Notes under the pieces: generated by a model
Database searches by the model: none
What the model was told of the DNA's origin: nothing
What the model saw: the letters and a program-made list of their open reading frames with translations, nothing else
Assembly: GCF_047229345.1 (NCBI RefSeq)
Contig: NZ_JBFTER010000004.1
Coordinates: forward strand, 1-64,000
DNA from: Cellulomonas_A sp047229345
GTDB taxonomy: Bacteria; Actinomycetota; Actinomycetes; Actinomycetales; Cellulomonadaceae
DNA: 64,000 bases
Direction of reading: 5' to 3'
Translations under genes and position numbers: made by a program
Shown: positions 42,695 to 51,974 of the stretch, piece by piece
How positions within the stretch are numbered: the first letter of the stretch is position 1
Layout: every line of letters begins with the position of its first letter

Positions 42695-42814
42695 TCAGCG
42701 GGGGCAGGTGCAGCGGGCCGTGGGCGGGACGGTGGCCATGACGTCGCGGACGTGCATGCCGCAGCCGTCCCAGGTGGTCTTGCCGCAGGCGGGGCACGAA
42801 GCGGGGTAGCACAT
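42695..42814 (-). CDS. 39-residue CxxC zinc-ribbon-like protein
   Basis: ATG 42814 to TGA 42695. The peptide begins MCYPASCPACGKTTWDGCG and ends TARCTCPR. Seven residues are cysteine, with CPAC and CTC pairs and a histidine between them, so it should bind zinc or react with sulfane sulfur. Codon bias is clear. It lies 54 bp after the rhodanese gene and 58 bp before cstR, inside the persulfide operon. Confidence 0.75.
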   Translation of the reverse strand: MCYPASCPACGKTTWDGCGMHVRDVMATVPPTARCTCPR

Positions 42815-42868
42815 GGGGTCTCCTCGGTCGGGTCAGGCGGTCGGGCTGGGGTCGGTGGCGCGGGGTGG

Positions 42869-43231
42869 TCAGCGGCGGGTGGTGCCGCCGGCGGCGCGCC
42901 AGGCGGCGATGCCCCCCGACAGGCTGGTGGCGTCGACGCCGGCGCTGCGCAGCGCGGCGGCGCCGGTACGCGAGCGCAGCCCTGAGGCGCACATGACCAC
43001 GACGCGGGCGCCCGCGGGCAGGCGGCCGGGTGCGGTCGCGATGTCGGCCAGCGGGACGTGGAGGGCGCGCGGCGCGTGGCCGGTGCGCCACTCGCCGGTC
43101 TCGCGGACGTCGAGGACGAGGGCGCCGTCGGCGACGAGGTCGAGGGCGGTGCGGGCGTCGACGGTGCGGGGCAGGCCGGTCGGGCGGCGGGCGGTCAGGC
43201 GGTCGCGCAGGGCGGCCAGGGGTGAGCGCAC
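42869..43231 (-). CDS. Single-domain rhodanese
   Basis: 120 residues. The rhodanese fold is shown by ALVLDVRETGEWRTGHAPRALHVPL and the active-site loop MCASGLRSR with the persulfide-carrying cysteine. LSGGIAAWRAAGG ends the domain. It transfers sulfane sulfur to thiol acceptors such as cyanide or glutathione-like thiols (mycothiol in actinobacteria, inference). It is the second gene of the operon after the flavoprotein and is likely controlled by CstR. Confidence 0.87.
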   Translation of the reverse strand: MRSPLAALRDRLTARRPTGLPRTVDARTALDLVADGALVLDVRETGEWRTGHAPRALHVPLADIATAPGRLPAGARVVVMCASGLRSRTGAAALRSAGVDATSLSGGIAAWRAAGGTTRR

Positions 43232-43300
43232 GAGTGGGTCCTCGTTCCTTCGGGGGAGCTCGGTCGGCGCCGGGCGGCAACCCGGCGCGGGGTCAGGGGG

Positions 43301-45028
43301 TCAGGCGGCGAGGTCGGGGTGGACGGCCTGGAGGGTGAGCCAGCCGCCGGAGAGGTTCCGGGCGTCGACGCCCGCGCCGCGCAGCATGCGGGTGGCGAGG
43401 TAGGAGCGGACCCCGCTCGCGCAGTGCACGCTGACCGGGCGGCCGGCGGCGGCGTCGCGGACCTCGTCGAGGCGGGCGCGCAGCTCGGTGTGCGGGACGT
43501 GCAGCGACCCGGGCAGGTGCGCGGCGGCGCGTTCCTTCGCGGAGCGGACGTCGAGCACGAGGGTCGAGGCGCGGACGGCGTCGAGGTCGGTGGCCTGCCA
43601 CTGGGGCATGGTCCCGTCCAGGACGTTCTGGGCGACGAAGCCGAGCATGTTGACCGGGTCCTTCGCCGAGCCGTAGGGCGGGGCGTACGCGAGCTCGAGC
43701 TCGGCGAGGTCGTCGGCGGTCATCCCGGCGCGCAGGGCCGTGGCCAGGACGTCGATGCGCTTGTCGACCCCGTCGCGCCCGACCGCCTGGGCACCGAGGA
43801 GCCGCCCGTCGGGGGCGAACGAGGCGACGAGGTGCACGGCCTGGGCGCCGGGGAAGTACCCGGCGTGGTGGTTGGGGTGCAGGTGCACGGTCTCGTGCGC
43901 GATCCCCGCCGTGGTGAGTGTGGCCTGGCTCGCGCCGGTCACCGCGGCGGTCAGGTCGAAGACCCGGACGATCGCGGTGCCGAGGACCGGGGCCTGCGGG
44001 GTGGTGCGTCGGCCGAGCATCGAGTCGGCGGCGCGCCGGCCCTGCTTGTTGGCAGGCCCCGCGAGCGGCACGGGTCCCGTGGTGCCGGTGACGGCGTGGC
44101 GGACCTCGATCGCGTCGCCTACGGCCCAGATGTGCGGGTCGGAGGTGCGGTGGTCGGCGTCGACGCGGATCGCCCCGCGCGGGGCGAGCTCGAGGCCGGT
44201 GTCGCGGGCCAGGTCGCTCGCCGGGCGGACGCCGACGTTGACGACCACGAGGTCCGCGCCGAGCACGGTCCCGTCCGAGAGCAGCACCGCGACGCGCTCG
44301 CCCGAGGGCCCGGCGTCGTCGACCGCGACCGCGGACATGCCCAGGTGCAGCCCGACGCCGTGCGCGCGCAGCTCGTCGGCCAGGAGCGGCGCGAGCTCGG
44401 CGTCGAGCGGGGGCAGGACGTGGTCGGCGAGCTCGACGAGGTCGACGTCCAGGCCGCGCGCGACCAGCGCCTCCACGGCCTCGAGCCCGATGAAGCCGGC
44501 GCCGACCACGACCGCACGCGGCCGGCGAGCGTCGCCGGCGGCTGCGAGGGCGGTGTCGACGCGGGCGCGCAGGGCGTCGACGTCCGGGACGGTCCGCAGC
44601 GCGTGCACGGCCGGGTGGTCGAGCCCGTCGATCGGCGGGCGCACCGCGACGGCGCCCGGGGCGAGCAGCAGCGCGTCGTACGGCTCCTGGTACTCACCGG
44701 TGGCGGTGCTGACGGCGACGGTCCGGGCAGCCCGGTCGATCGAGACGACGCGGTGGCCCGTGCGGACGTCGAGGTTCAGCGCCGCACGCAAGCTCGCCGG
44801 GGTGTGGAGCAGGAGGTCCTCGCGCTCGGCGATCTCCCCGGACAGGTGGTACGGCAGCCCGCAGTTCGCGAACGACACGTACTCCGACTGCTCGAGCACC
44901 ACGATCCGGGCGTGCTCGTCGAGCCGGCGGGCCCGCGCCGCGGCGCTCATCCCGCCGGCGACACCTCCGACGATCACCAGGCGACGCGGAGCGGCGAGCG
45001 GTGCAGCGCGGGTCTCGGTCGTGTTCAT
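43301..45028 (-). CDS. CoA-disulfide-reductase-like flavoprotein with C-terminal rhodanese domain
   Basis: 575 residues from ATG 45028 (GGAAG six nt upstream; ATG 45034 is too close). FAD fold: RRLVIVGGVAGGMSAAARAR, active-site cysteine in SFANCGLPYHLSGE, NAD fold in AVVVGAGFIGLEAVEAL, FAD C-terminus in IWAVGDAIEV. The dimerisation domain is followed by a rhodanese domain (about 480-575) with catalytic cysteine in VHCASGVRSY. CoADR-RHD enzymes reduce CoA persulfide or polysulfide. It is the first gene of the operon, right after the palindromic operator at 45044-45059, and is probably induced by sulfide stress. Confidence 0.88.
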   Translation of the reverse strand: MNTTETRAAPLAAPRRLVIVGGVAGGMSAAARARRLDEHARIVVLEQSEYVSFANCGLPYHLSGEIAEREDLLLHTPASLRAALNLDVRTGHRVVSIDRAARTVAVSTATGEYQEPYDALLLAPGAVAVRPPIDGLDHPAVHALRTVPDVDALRARVDTALAAAGDARRPRAVVVGAGFIGLEAVEALVARGLDVDLVELADHVLPPLDAELAPLLADELRAHGVGLHLGMSAVAVDDAGPSGERVAVLLSDGTVLGADLVVVNVGVRPASDLARDTGLELAPRGAIRVDADHRTSDPHIWAVGDAIEVRHAVTGTTGPVPLAGPANKQGRRAADSMLGRRTTPQAPVLGTAIVRVFDLTAAVTGASQATLTTAGIAHETVHLHPNHHAGYFPGAQAVHLVASFAPDGRLLGAQAVGRDGVDKRIDVLATALRAGMTADDLAELELAYAPPYGSAKDPVNMLGFVAQNVLDGTMPQWQATDLDAVRASTLVLDVRSAKERAAAHLPGSLHVPHTELRARLDEVRDAAAGRPVSVHCASGVRSYLATRMLRGAGVDARNLSGGWLTLQAVHPDLAA

Positions 45029-45043
45029 CGGCATGCTTCCAAC

Positions 45044-45059
45044 ATACCCCCAGGGGTAT
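45044..45059. promoter_or_regulatory. CstR operator of the persulfide operon
   Basis: ATACCCCCAGGGGTAT: perfect 7-bp arms ATACCCC / GGGGTAT around CA. It ends 16 bp before the start codon of the flavoprotein gene (minus strand). CsoR/CstR-family repressors bind G-tract palindromes of this kind. Confidence 0.78.
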
Positions 45060-45221
45060 CCAAGTTCAAAAGGCGCGGATCGTTGAGCGGTCCAGGTCCC
45101 GCCCCTCGGTCGGCAGGGCGCGAGGCGCATGTACTCAAGCGTGTGTCTGGTACATCCGTGGGTCGGCGCGACGGGTCGCGACGCCTGACGCGTCTGCATG
45201 GTGGCGGCTAGCGTCGTTCCG

Positions 45222-45740
45222 GTGACCATCACCCCGCCCCGCCCGCCAGGCCTGCCCACTCTCGCGGTCGGCGCGTCGACCTTCGTGCTCCTGCTGCTCG
45301 TCGGCGGGTGTGCCGACGGGGGCCTCGGGCGACGAGCGGCCGAGGACGCCCAGCGCAAGGCCCTGCTGGTGACCACCCGGGTCGACAACACCGTCGCGGA
45401 GGAGCCGGGGTCGAGCAGCCCCGCGCTCGCCGAGGCGGTGGCGGCCGCCGCGACGTCGATCGGCGCCTTCGTCACGACGAGCGTCGTGACCTCCTCCGGC
45501 GTGGAGCTCGGACTCGAGATCGACGGGAACACGACCAGCGGCGGCGGGCTGTTCGTGAGCTCGGCAAGCCGTCGGCTCTGCCTCGTGCTCACCGTGGATC
45601 CCCGTGAGGACCCGCCCTCGCGGCTCGAGGACGTGGAGTGCACGGACCTGCCGCCGGGCTACGAGGAGATCGACCTCGACGACCGTGCGATGGACGACGA
45701 CCCGGTGGCTGACAGCGTGGGCAGTCGCCGAGCTTCCTGA
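45222..45740 (+). CDS. Putative lipoprotein
   Basis: 172 residues from GTG 45222; TAGCGT seven nt before it supports a leaderless start. The signal peptide (about 1-30, PTLAVGASTFVLLLLVGGC) ends in a lipobox-like VGGC. The mature part is Ser/Thr/Ala-rich, with a short helix and an acidic C-terminus (EEIDLDDRAMDDDPV). Two further cysteines (RLCLVL, VECTDL) may form a disulfide. No family recognised. It is divergent from the persulfide operon. Confidence 0.62.
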   Translation: MTITPPRPPGLPTLAVGASTFVLLLLVGGCADGGLGRRAAEDAQRKALLVTTRVDNTVAEEPGSSSPALAEAVAAAATSIGAFVTTSVVTSSGVELGLEIDGNTTSGGGLFVSSASRRLCLVLTVDPREDPPSRLEDVECTDLPPGYEEIDLDDRAMDDDPVADSVGSRRAS

Positions 45741-45809
45741 GATGGTCCTGACGGAGCGCCCGACACCGCCACGGGCCCCTGTCTCGTGCATGCCGACCCG
45801 GACCTTCGG

Positions 45810-45860
45810 CTAGGTGCATGCGCTCAGCGAGCGCGCTGTGAGGGTTCGCGGTGCACCTAG
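45810..45860. terminator. Hairpin downstream of lipoprotein gene
   Basis: CTAGGTGCA (45810-45818) and TGCACCTAG (45852-45860) form a perfect 9-bp inverted repeat about 70 bp after the lipoprotein stop. The 33-nt loop contains a second small stem (GCGCT/AGCGC-like). It could be a terminator or a recombination-linked repeat. Confidence 0.4.
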
Positions 45861-45969
45861 CGCACGACCATGCCGCTGCGCGGCCCTCGGCACCAGCAGT
45901 CGTCACGGGGTCGCTACCACCGCGCCGGTGAAGCCGTCAGCCACGAGTCGCTCGAGGACCATCTCGGCG

Positions 45970-46196
45970 AAGAGGTCGCCCGACGGCCCTCCCCAGACGT
46001 TCTGGGAAGAGGGCACGTGCACACGCTGCGCCACTCAGCAGCAACGGCCTGGCTCGAGGCCGGCGTGAACATCAACGCCGTCAGCACGCTGCTCGGGCAC
46101 GCCGACATCCGGATCGCGGCCGACGTCGACGGTCACGTCTCGGACGCCGTCGCGCGGGCCGCGATGGCGACCCTCTCGGGGATCCTGCACGCGTGA
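45970..46196 (+). pseudogene. Degenerate tyrosine integrase, C-terminal remnant
   Basis: About 75 codons hold the last catalytic boxes of a phage-type tyrosine recombinase: HTLRHSAATAWLEAGVNINA, VSTLLGHADIRIAADVDGHV. Box residues HxLRH and LLGH are intact. The catalytic tyrosine expected in the TADTYGHV pattern is Asp here (one base change, TAC to GAC), and the N-terminal 250-300 residues with the first catalytic Arg are missing. It lies 180 bp inside the right attachment site and is the probable former integrase of the island. Confidence 0.75.
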
Positions 46197-46329
46197 CGAG
46201 GATCACTCGGCCACTCGGCGTCGGACTGGTGTTCCGCCGCTGTCCGTCGCCGTTCGGCACGTCTCGTGGGCGTCCATCGAAACGGCGTCGGGGTACGCGT
46301 TGGGGTATGGGAGTCGGCAGAGACCACGA

Positions 46330-46359
46330 AGGCCGTCCCGGATGTCTCCGGAACGGCCT
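46330..46359. terminator. tRNA-Val terminator, element version
   Basis: AGGCCGT / ACGGCCT outer stem, one C:A mismatch, CCGGA / TCCGG inner stem, TGTC loop. Same design as the left-end hairpin at 22306-22339, with compensating changes in paired bases. Terminates the minus-strand tRNA. Confidence 0.72.
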
Positions 46360-46364
46360 GTGAC

Positions 46365-46421
46365 CTGCGGTGATGCTGGTGGGCGATACTGGGATCGAAC
46401 CAGTGACCTCTTCCGTGTCAG
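46365..46421. repeat. Right attachment site within tRNA-Val
   Basis: Direct repeat of 22343-22399 (two mismatches). It covers the 3' half of the intact tRNA-Val and the bases up to its terminator, so integration here rebuilt a functional tRNA. Confidence 0.85.
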
Positions 46422-46451
46422 GGAAGCGCGCTACCGCTGCGCCAATCGCCC
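46377..46451 (-). tRNA. tRNA-Val(GAC)
   Basis: Cloverleaf with acceptor GGGCGAT/ATCGCCC, D arm GCGCAGCGGTAGCGC, anticodon loop CTGACAC (anticodon GAC), T arm CTGGTTCGATCCCAG, and encoded CCA. It is the integration target of the island; its 3' half is duplicated at 22359-22399. Confidence 0.93.
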
Positions 46452-46465
46452 AAGGCTGTGCTGCG

Positions 46466-46536
46466 AGGTGGAGATGGGATTCGAACCCACGTATACGGCT
46501 TTGCAGGCCGCTGCCTCGCCTCTCGGCCACTCCACC
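46466..46536 (-). tRNA. tRNA-Cys(GCA)
   Basis: Acceptor GGTGGAG/CTCCACC, anticodon loop CTGCAAA (anticodon GCA), T arm GTGGGTTCGAATCCCAT. No encoded CCA. Second in a three-tRNA minus-strand cluster. Confidence 0.93.
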
Positions 46537-46591
46537 CTGAGACCGCAGTCCTCAGCGACCCTCGCGGGTCGATCAGGAGTGTCTGCCTCCG

Positions 46592-46663
46592 AGCGGACGA
46601 CGGGATTCGAACCCGCGACCCTCACCTTGGCAAGGTGATGCTCTACCACTGAGCCACGTCCGC
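46592..46663 (-). tRNA. tRNA-Gly(GCC)
   Basis: Acceptor GCGGACG/CGTCCGC, D arm GCTCAGTGGTAGAGC, anticodon loop TTGCCAA (anticodon GCC), T arm GCGGGTTCGAATCCCGT. No encoded CCA. First gene of the tRNA cluster in transcription order. Confidence 0.93.
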
Positions 46664-46787
46664 GCGACACTTCCTCCGGCTCTCACCGGCGTTCCGTGTG
46701 CGTGCTGAACATTAGCCGACGTTTTCGGCAAGAGTCCAACCGGCTCCCCGTCCGCGCGTCGGCGGAGGGCTCGGTAGCGTGTCGACC

Positions 46788-48002
46788 GTGCAGGTCAGAG
46801 CCCCGATCGGACCACCCGACGTCACCCCCCGGGGGGCCGGCGAGGCGTGGTTCTCGGGGGTGCGCGCGCGGGGGGTGGTCGAGTGCGTCGACGTCGTCGC
46901 CGATCCCGGGCAGCTGGCCGAGCCGGGGTTCTGGGTCGTCGTGGGGGAGTTCGAGGGGCGCGTCCGGGCGTGGCGGTTCGCGGAGGTCGAGCGGGGCGAC
47001 AGCACGCGCGAGGACCCGGGTGCGACGGGCGCCCCGGCGACGGCGACGGCGGCGGCGTGGCGCGGTCCGGCGGCGTCGGACTGGACCACCTCGCTCGACC
47101 GGAGCGGCTACGAGGCCGCGGTGCGCGCCGTGCAGGACGAGATCCGGGCGGGGGAGGTGTACCAGGCCAACCTCTGCCGGGTCCTGCGCGCGCCGCTGGG
47201 CGCACCGGGGGAGGCCGAGCCTGACGCGCGGGCGCTCGCGGCGGTGCTCGCACAGGGGAATCCGGCGCCCTTCGCGGGCGGGGTCCACGTGCCGGGCGGA
47301 GCCGGGGTCGACCCGGTGTGGGTCGTGTCGGCGTCGCCGGAGCTCTTCCTGCGCGTCGAGGACGGCGTCGTGACGTCGAGCCCGATCAAGGGCACCGCGA
47401 CGACGGCGGAGGGCCTGTCCGCGAAGGACGAGGCCGAGAACGTCATGATCACGGACCTCGTCCGCAACGACCTGCAGCGGGTGAGCGTCCCGGGCACGGT
47501 CGAGGTCACGGCGCTCCTCGCGCTCGAGCGCCACCCCGGCCTCGTGCACCTCGTCTCGACCGTCCAGGGGCGCCTCGCGCCGGACCTGCGCGACTCGCCC
47601 GGGCTCTGGGCGGAGCTGCTGGGGGCGACGTTCCCCCCGGGCTCGGTGTCGGGTGCCCCGAAGAGCTCGGCGCTCCGGATCATCAGCCGCCTCGAACCCG
47701 TCCCTCGCGGGCCGTACTGCGGCGCGGTCGGCTGGGTCGACGTCGGGCGCGACGGGTCCGTGCGCGCCGAGCTCGCGGTCGGCATCCGGAGCTTCTGGTG
47801 GGAACCGCCGTCGGGGGACGCCCCGCCACCGGACGCGCCGGGTCGCCCCGGCGCAAAGGGCACGCTGCGGTTCGGCACCGGCGCGGGGATCACCTGGGGC
47901 AGCGACGCCCGTGCGGAGTGGCGCGAGACCGAGCTCAAGGCCGCACGCCTCGTCGCGCTCGCCTCCCGCGGTGGGCCTCCGGTGGGAGACTGGGCGCCAT
48001 GA
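46788..48002 (+). CDS. pabB: Aminodeoxychorismate synthase component I
   Basis: About 404 residues. GTG 46788 is chosen because TAGCGT lies seven nt upstream, giving a leaderless mRNA; GTG 46779 is the alternative. Chorismate-binding motifs are present: GEVYQANLCR, SSPIKGTATT, ENVMITDLVRNDL, GSVSGAPKSSAL and FGTGAGITWGS. The enzyme aminates chorismate to 4-amino-4-deoxychorismate in folate synthesis, with ammonia from a PabA subunit not encoded here. The stop overlaps the pabC start (ATGA), so the two steps are coupled. Confidence 0.9.
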   Translation: MQVRAPIGPPDVTPRGAGEAWFSGVRARGVVECVDVVADPGQLAEPGFWVVVGEFEGRVRAWRFAEVERGDSTREDPGATGAPATATAAAWRGPAASDWTTSLDRSGYEAAVRAVQDEIRAGEVYQANLCRVLRAPLGAPGEAEPDARALAAVLAQGNPAPFAGGVHVPGGAGVDPVWVVSASPELFLRVEDGVVTSSPIKGTATTAEGLSAKDEAENVMITDLVRNDLQRVSVPGTVEVTALLALERHPGLVHLVSTVQGRLAPDLRDSPGLWAELLGATFPPGSVSGAPKSSALRIISRLEPVPRGPYCGAVGWVDVGRDGSVRAELAVGIRSFWWEPPSGDAPPPDAPGRPGAKGTLRFGTGAGITWGSDARAEWRETELKAARLVALASRGGPPVGDWAP

Positions 48003-48862
48003 GCACCCTCCTGTGGTCACGAGGCCGCCTGCACGCCCCCGACGAGCCGCTCGCGACGGGCGTCGACCACGGGCTGACCGTGGGCGACGGCGCCTTCGAG
48101 ACGTGCGCGGTGTACGACGGGCAGGCGTTCGCCCTGACGCGGCACCTGCGCCGGCTCGCGCGGTCCGCCCACGGCCTCGGCCTCGAGACCCCGGACGAGG
48201 ACGAGATCCGTGCGGGGGTCAAGGCGGTGCTCGAGGCCGCGACGCCCGACGTCGGCCGGCTGCGCATCACGCTCACGGCGGGCCCGGGTCCGCTCGGGTC
48301 GCACCGCAACGAGCCGGGGGAGTCCCGGCAGACCGTGATCGTGCTCGCCGGGCCGGCGCCGAGGATGACCGTCTCGCGCGCCGTGCGCGTCCCCTGGGTC
48401 CGCAACGAGCGCTCGGCCGTGGCGGGCCTGAAGACGATCTCGTACGCCGAGAACGTCGTCGCGCTCGCCCGCGCGCACCACCACGGCGCGGACGAGGCGA
48501 TCCTCGCGAACACCGTGGGCGAGCTGTGCGAGGGCACGGGTTCCAACGTCCTCGTCGAGCGCGGCGGCGAGCTCGTGACCCCGCCGCTGTCGAGCGGCTG
48601 CCTCGCGGGCATCACGCGCGAGCTCCTGCTCGAGTGGTCGGCGGAGGCGGGTCTGCCGGTGCGCGAGGGCGCGCCGGGCGAACTGCCCTTCGAGGTCCTC
48701 GACGACGTCCTGGCCGGCGAGGCGCACCTCGCGCTGAGCGGCTCCATCCGCAACGTCGTCCCCGTCGTCTCGCTCGACGAGGTCGACGTCGCCCCCGGCG
48801 AGCTCACCCGCGCGGCGCAGGAGCTCTTCCAGGCCCGGCTCGCGGACGACCTCGACCCCTGA
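47999..48862 (+). CDS. pabC: Aminodeoxychorismate lyase
   Basis: 287 residues of fold-type IV PLP enzymes. The PLP lysine is in AGLKTISYAENVVAL, and DHGLTVGDGAFET and ALSGSIRNVVPV are conserved in PabC/branched-chain aminotransferase relatives. Its place directly after pabB identifies it as the lyase that releases pyruvate to give p-aminobenzoate. Its 3' end faces a strong terminator and the convergent ssgA-like gene. Confidence 0.88.
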   Translation: MSTLLWSRGRLHAPDEPLATGVDHGLTVGDGAFETCAVYDGQAFALTRHLRRLARSAHGLGLETPDEDEIRAGVKAVLEAATPDVGRLRITLTAGPGPLGSHRNEPGESRQTVIVLAGPAPRMTVSRAVRVPWVRNERSAVAGLKTISYAENVVALARAHHHGADEAILANTVGELCEGTGSNVLVERGGELVTPPLSSGCLAGITRELLLEWSAEAGLPVREGAPGELPFEVLDDVLAGEAHLALSGSIRNVVPVVSLDEVDVAPGELTRAAQELFQARLADDLDP

Positions 48863-48959
48863 GCGGCGCGCCGAGCGCGCTCGGCGCGCGCTCTCGCGCA
48901 CGACGATGCTGCGCCAGCACGGCCGACCCGTGAGCAAGGCCGGCCACGCATGGCTCCCC

Positions 48960-49007
48960 AACGACGCAGGAGGCCGGCCCCCGAGGGGACCGGCCTCCTG
49001 CGTCGTT
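48960..49007. terminator. Strong bidirectional terminator
   Basis: A perfect 18-bp stem (AACGACGCAGGAGGCCGG and its complement) with a 12-nt loop that can pair further (CCCC/GGGG). It separates convergent pabC and the ssgA-like gene. Confidence 0.9.
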
Positions 49008-49021
49008 GCGTGCTGTGCGGC

Positions 49022-49450
49022 TCAGGCGGTGAGCAGCGCCGCGATCAGAGCCGAGATCTCGGTCTCCATCCGGTCGCTCTCGGAGCCGATCGGGACGAGG
49101 TCCTCGGTCGTCGCCAGGAACCGCTCGAGCGGCTCGGCGGGCGCCGCGAGGAGCGCGCTGCCCTCGACGCCGCTGAGCGAGATGAGGAGGAAGTCGGGGT
49201 CCTCGTCACGCCAGACCTGGACGTCGCCGTTGCCGGCCGGGGCGTCCGAGGCGGCCAGCAGGCCGTGGACGAGGAGCTCGCGACCGAGCAGCCAGGTCGA
49301 CATCGTGTGCTGGCCCGTGAAGACGGTGCGCACGGTGTACGGGTCCGAGACGCGGAAGGAGAACTCGGCGTTGACCGGGATGACGCTGGCGTCAGAGCTG
49401 ATCAGCTGCATGGTGACAGCCTCGACGACGTCGTACGACGGTTGCGTCAT
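49022..49450 (-). CDS. SsgA-family sporulation/cell-division regulator
   Basis: 142 residues, ATG 49450 with AGGAGGA upstream. The SsgA pattern is seen: FSFRVSDPYTVRTVFTG, STWLLGRELLVHGLL, GDVQVWR, FLATTEDLVPIGSE. SsgA-like proteins (SsgB being the most widespread) guide FtsZ placement and septation in morphologically complex actinobacteria. In non-sporulating Cellulomonas-type cells a general cell-division role is likely. Single gene with its own terminator. SsgB is the most probable ortholog but this is not proven. Confidence 0.87.
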   Translation of the reverse strand: MTQPSYDVVEAVTMQLISSDASVIPVNAEFSFRVSDPYTVRTVFTGQHTMSTWLLGRELLVHGLLAASDAPAGNGDVQVWRDEDPDFLLISLSGVEGSALLAAPAEPLERFLATTEDLVPIGSESDRMETEISALIAALLTA

Positions 49451-49756
49451 CGGCGTCCTCCTGATTCGCGCGGTGGTGGGGTGTCCATCATGGCAGCCGG
49501 AACGCCTTCCCGGCGGGAAATCGGCGTGGAGTTCACCCGGTAGGCCCCGTCATACGCGTCACGTCCCCCGTCACAGGGTCCCGCGTCCACCCGCACGTGG
49601 CGCCCGGTCGACCGATCGGGTCCGCCGACCCACAAGCCGGGTCGAGAGCCCGGTTCGGAATATCGCCGCGCGTTGGGTAGCATCCTACTTCGACGTCACC
49701 GACGGTGCGCGGTCGGGCCGGAGTGCATCCAGGCCCAGCCGTCACCGCAGGACGAC
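49451..49756. other. Intergenic between ssgA-like gene and tRNA-Val
   Basis: About 306 bp holding the promoters of the divergent ssgA-like gene and tRNA. An AT-richer stretch around 49655-49690 (GGAATATCG ... GTTGGGTAGCATCCTA) may be the tRNA promoter. No gene seen. Confidence 0.4.
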
Positions 49757-49831
49757 GGGCGATTGGCTCAGTGGTAGAGCGCCTCGTTCACACCGAGGAG
49801 GTCACTGGTTCGAACCCAGTATCGCCCACCA
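49757..49831 (+). tRNA. tRNA-Val(CAC)
   Basis: Acceptor GGGCGAT/ATCGCCC, anticodon loop TTCACAC (anticodon CAC), T arm CTGGTTCGAACCCAG, encoded CCA. Its T arm differs from the GAC isoacceptor, so it is not the source of the island's repeat. Confidence 0.93.
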
Positions 49832-49833
49832 GC

Positions 49834-49866
49834 ACAGCCCCGGTCCGCCTCGCGCACCGGGGCTGT
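49834..49866 (+). terminator. Terminator of tRNA-Val(CAC)
   Basis: Perfect 11-bp stem ACAGCCCCGGT / ACCGGGGCTGT with an 11-nt loop, two bases after the tRNA CCA. Confidence 0.8.
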
Positions 49867-49953
49867 CGTGCGTCCGGGGCGCACGCGGCGTCGGTAGCAT
49901 CGACGTGCGCCCGCACCGCCTGAGTGCGGGCCCGACGCAAGGAGATCCCTCTC

Positions 49954-51969
<2,016 letters not shown>

Positions 51970-51974
51970 CGCAC

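Larger units (their letters stand above)
22343..46421. mobile_element. 24-kb integrated genomic island at tRNA-Val(GAC)
   Basis: The island is bounded by the two 57-bp tRNA-Val repeats. The intact tRNA (46377-46451) lies at the right end with a degenerate tyrosine integrase 180 bp inside. Cargo is three ABC exporter systems, a DevRS-like regulatory set, stress and redox proteins, a persulfide-response operon and many gene remnants. No replication, conjugation or phage structural genes are seen, so the element is probably immobile now. The repeat and integrase remnant are seen directly; that the whole interval arrived in one event is inference. Confidence 0.75.

Noticed and set aside
22343..46421. 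Island interpreted as a prophage
   Set aside because: No capsid, tail, terminase, lysis or replication genes are present.
46458..46652. Plus-strand frame with GDGIRTHVYGFAGRC and DDGIRTRDPHLGK
   Set aside because: Antisense translation of tRNA-Cys and tRNA-Gly, not a gene.
49757..49831. tRNA-Val(CAC) as the source of the left island repeat
   Set aside because: Its T arm and anticodon loop differ, while the left fragment shares 34 identical consecutive bases with tRNA-Val(GAC).
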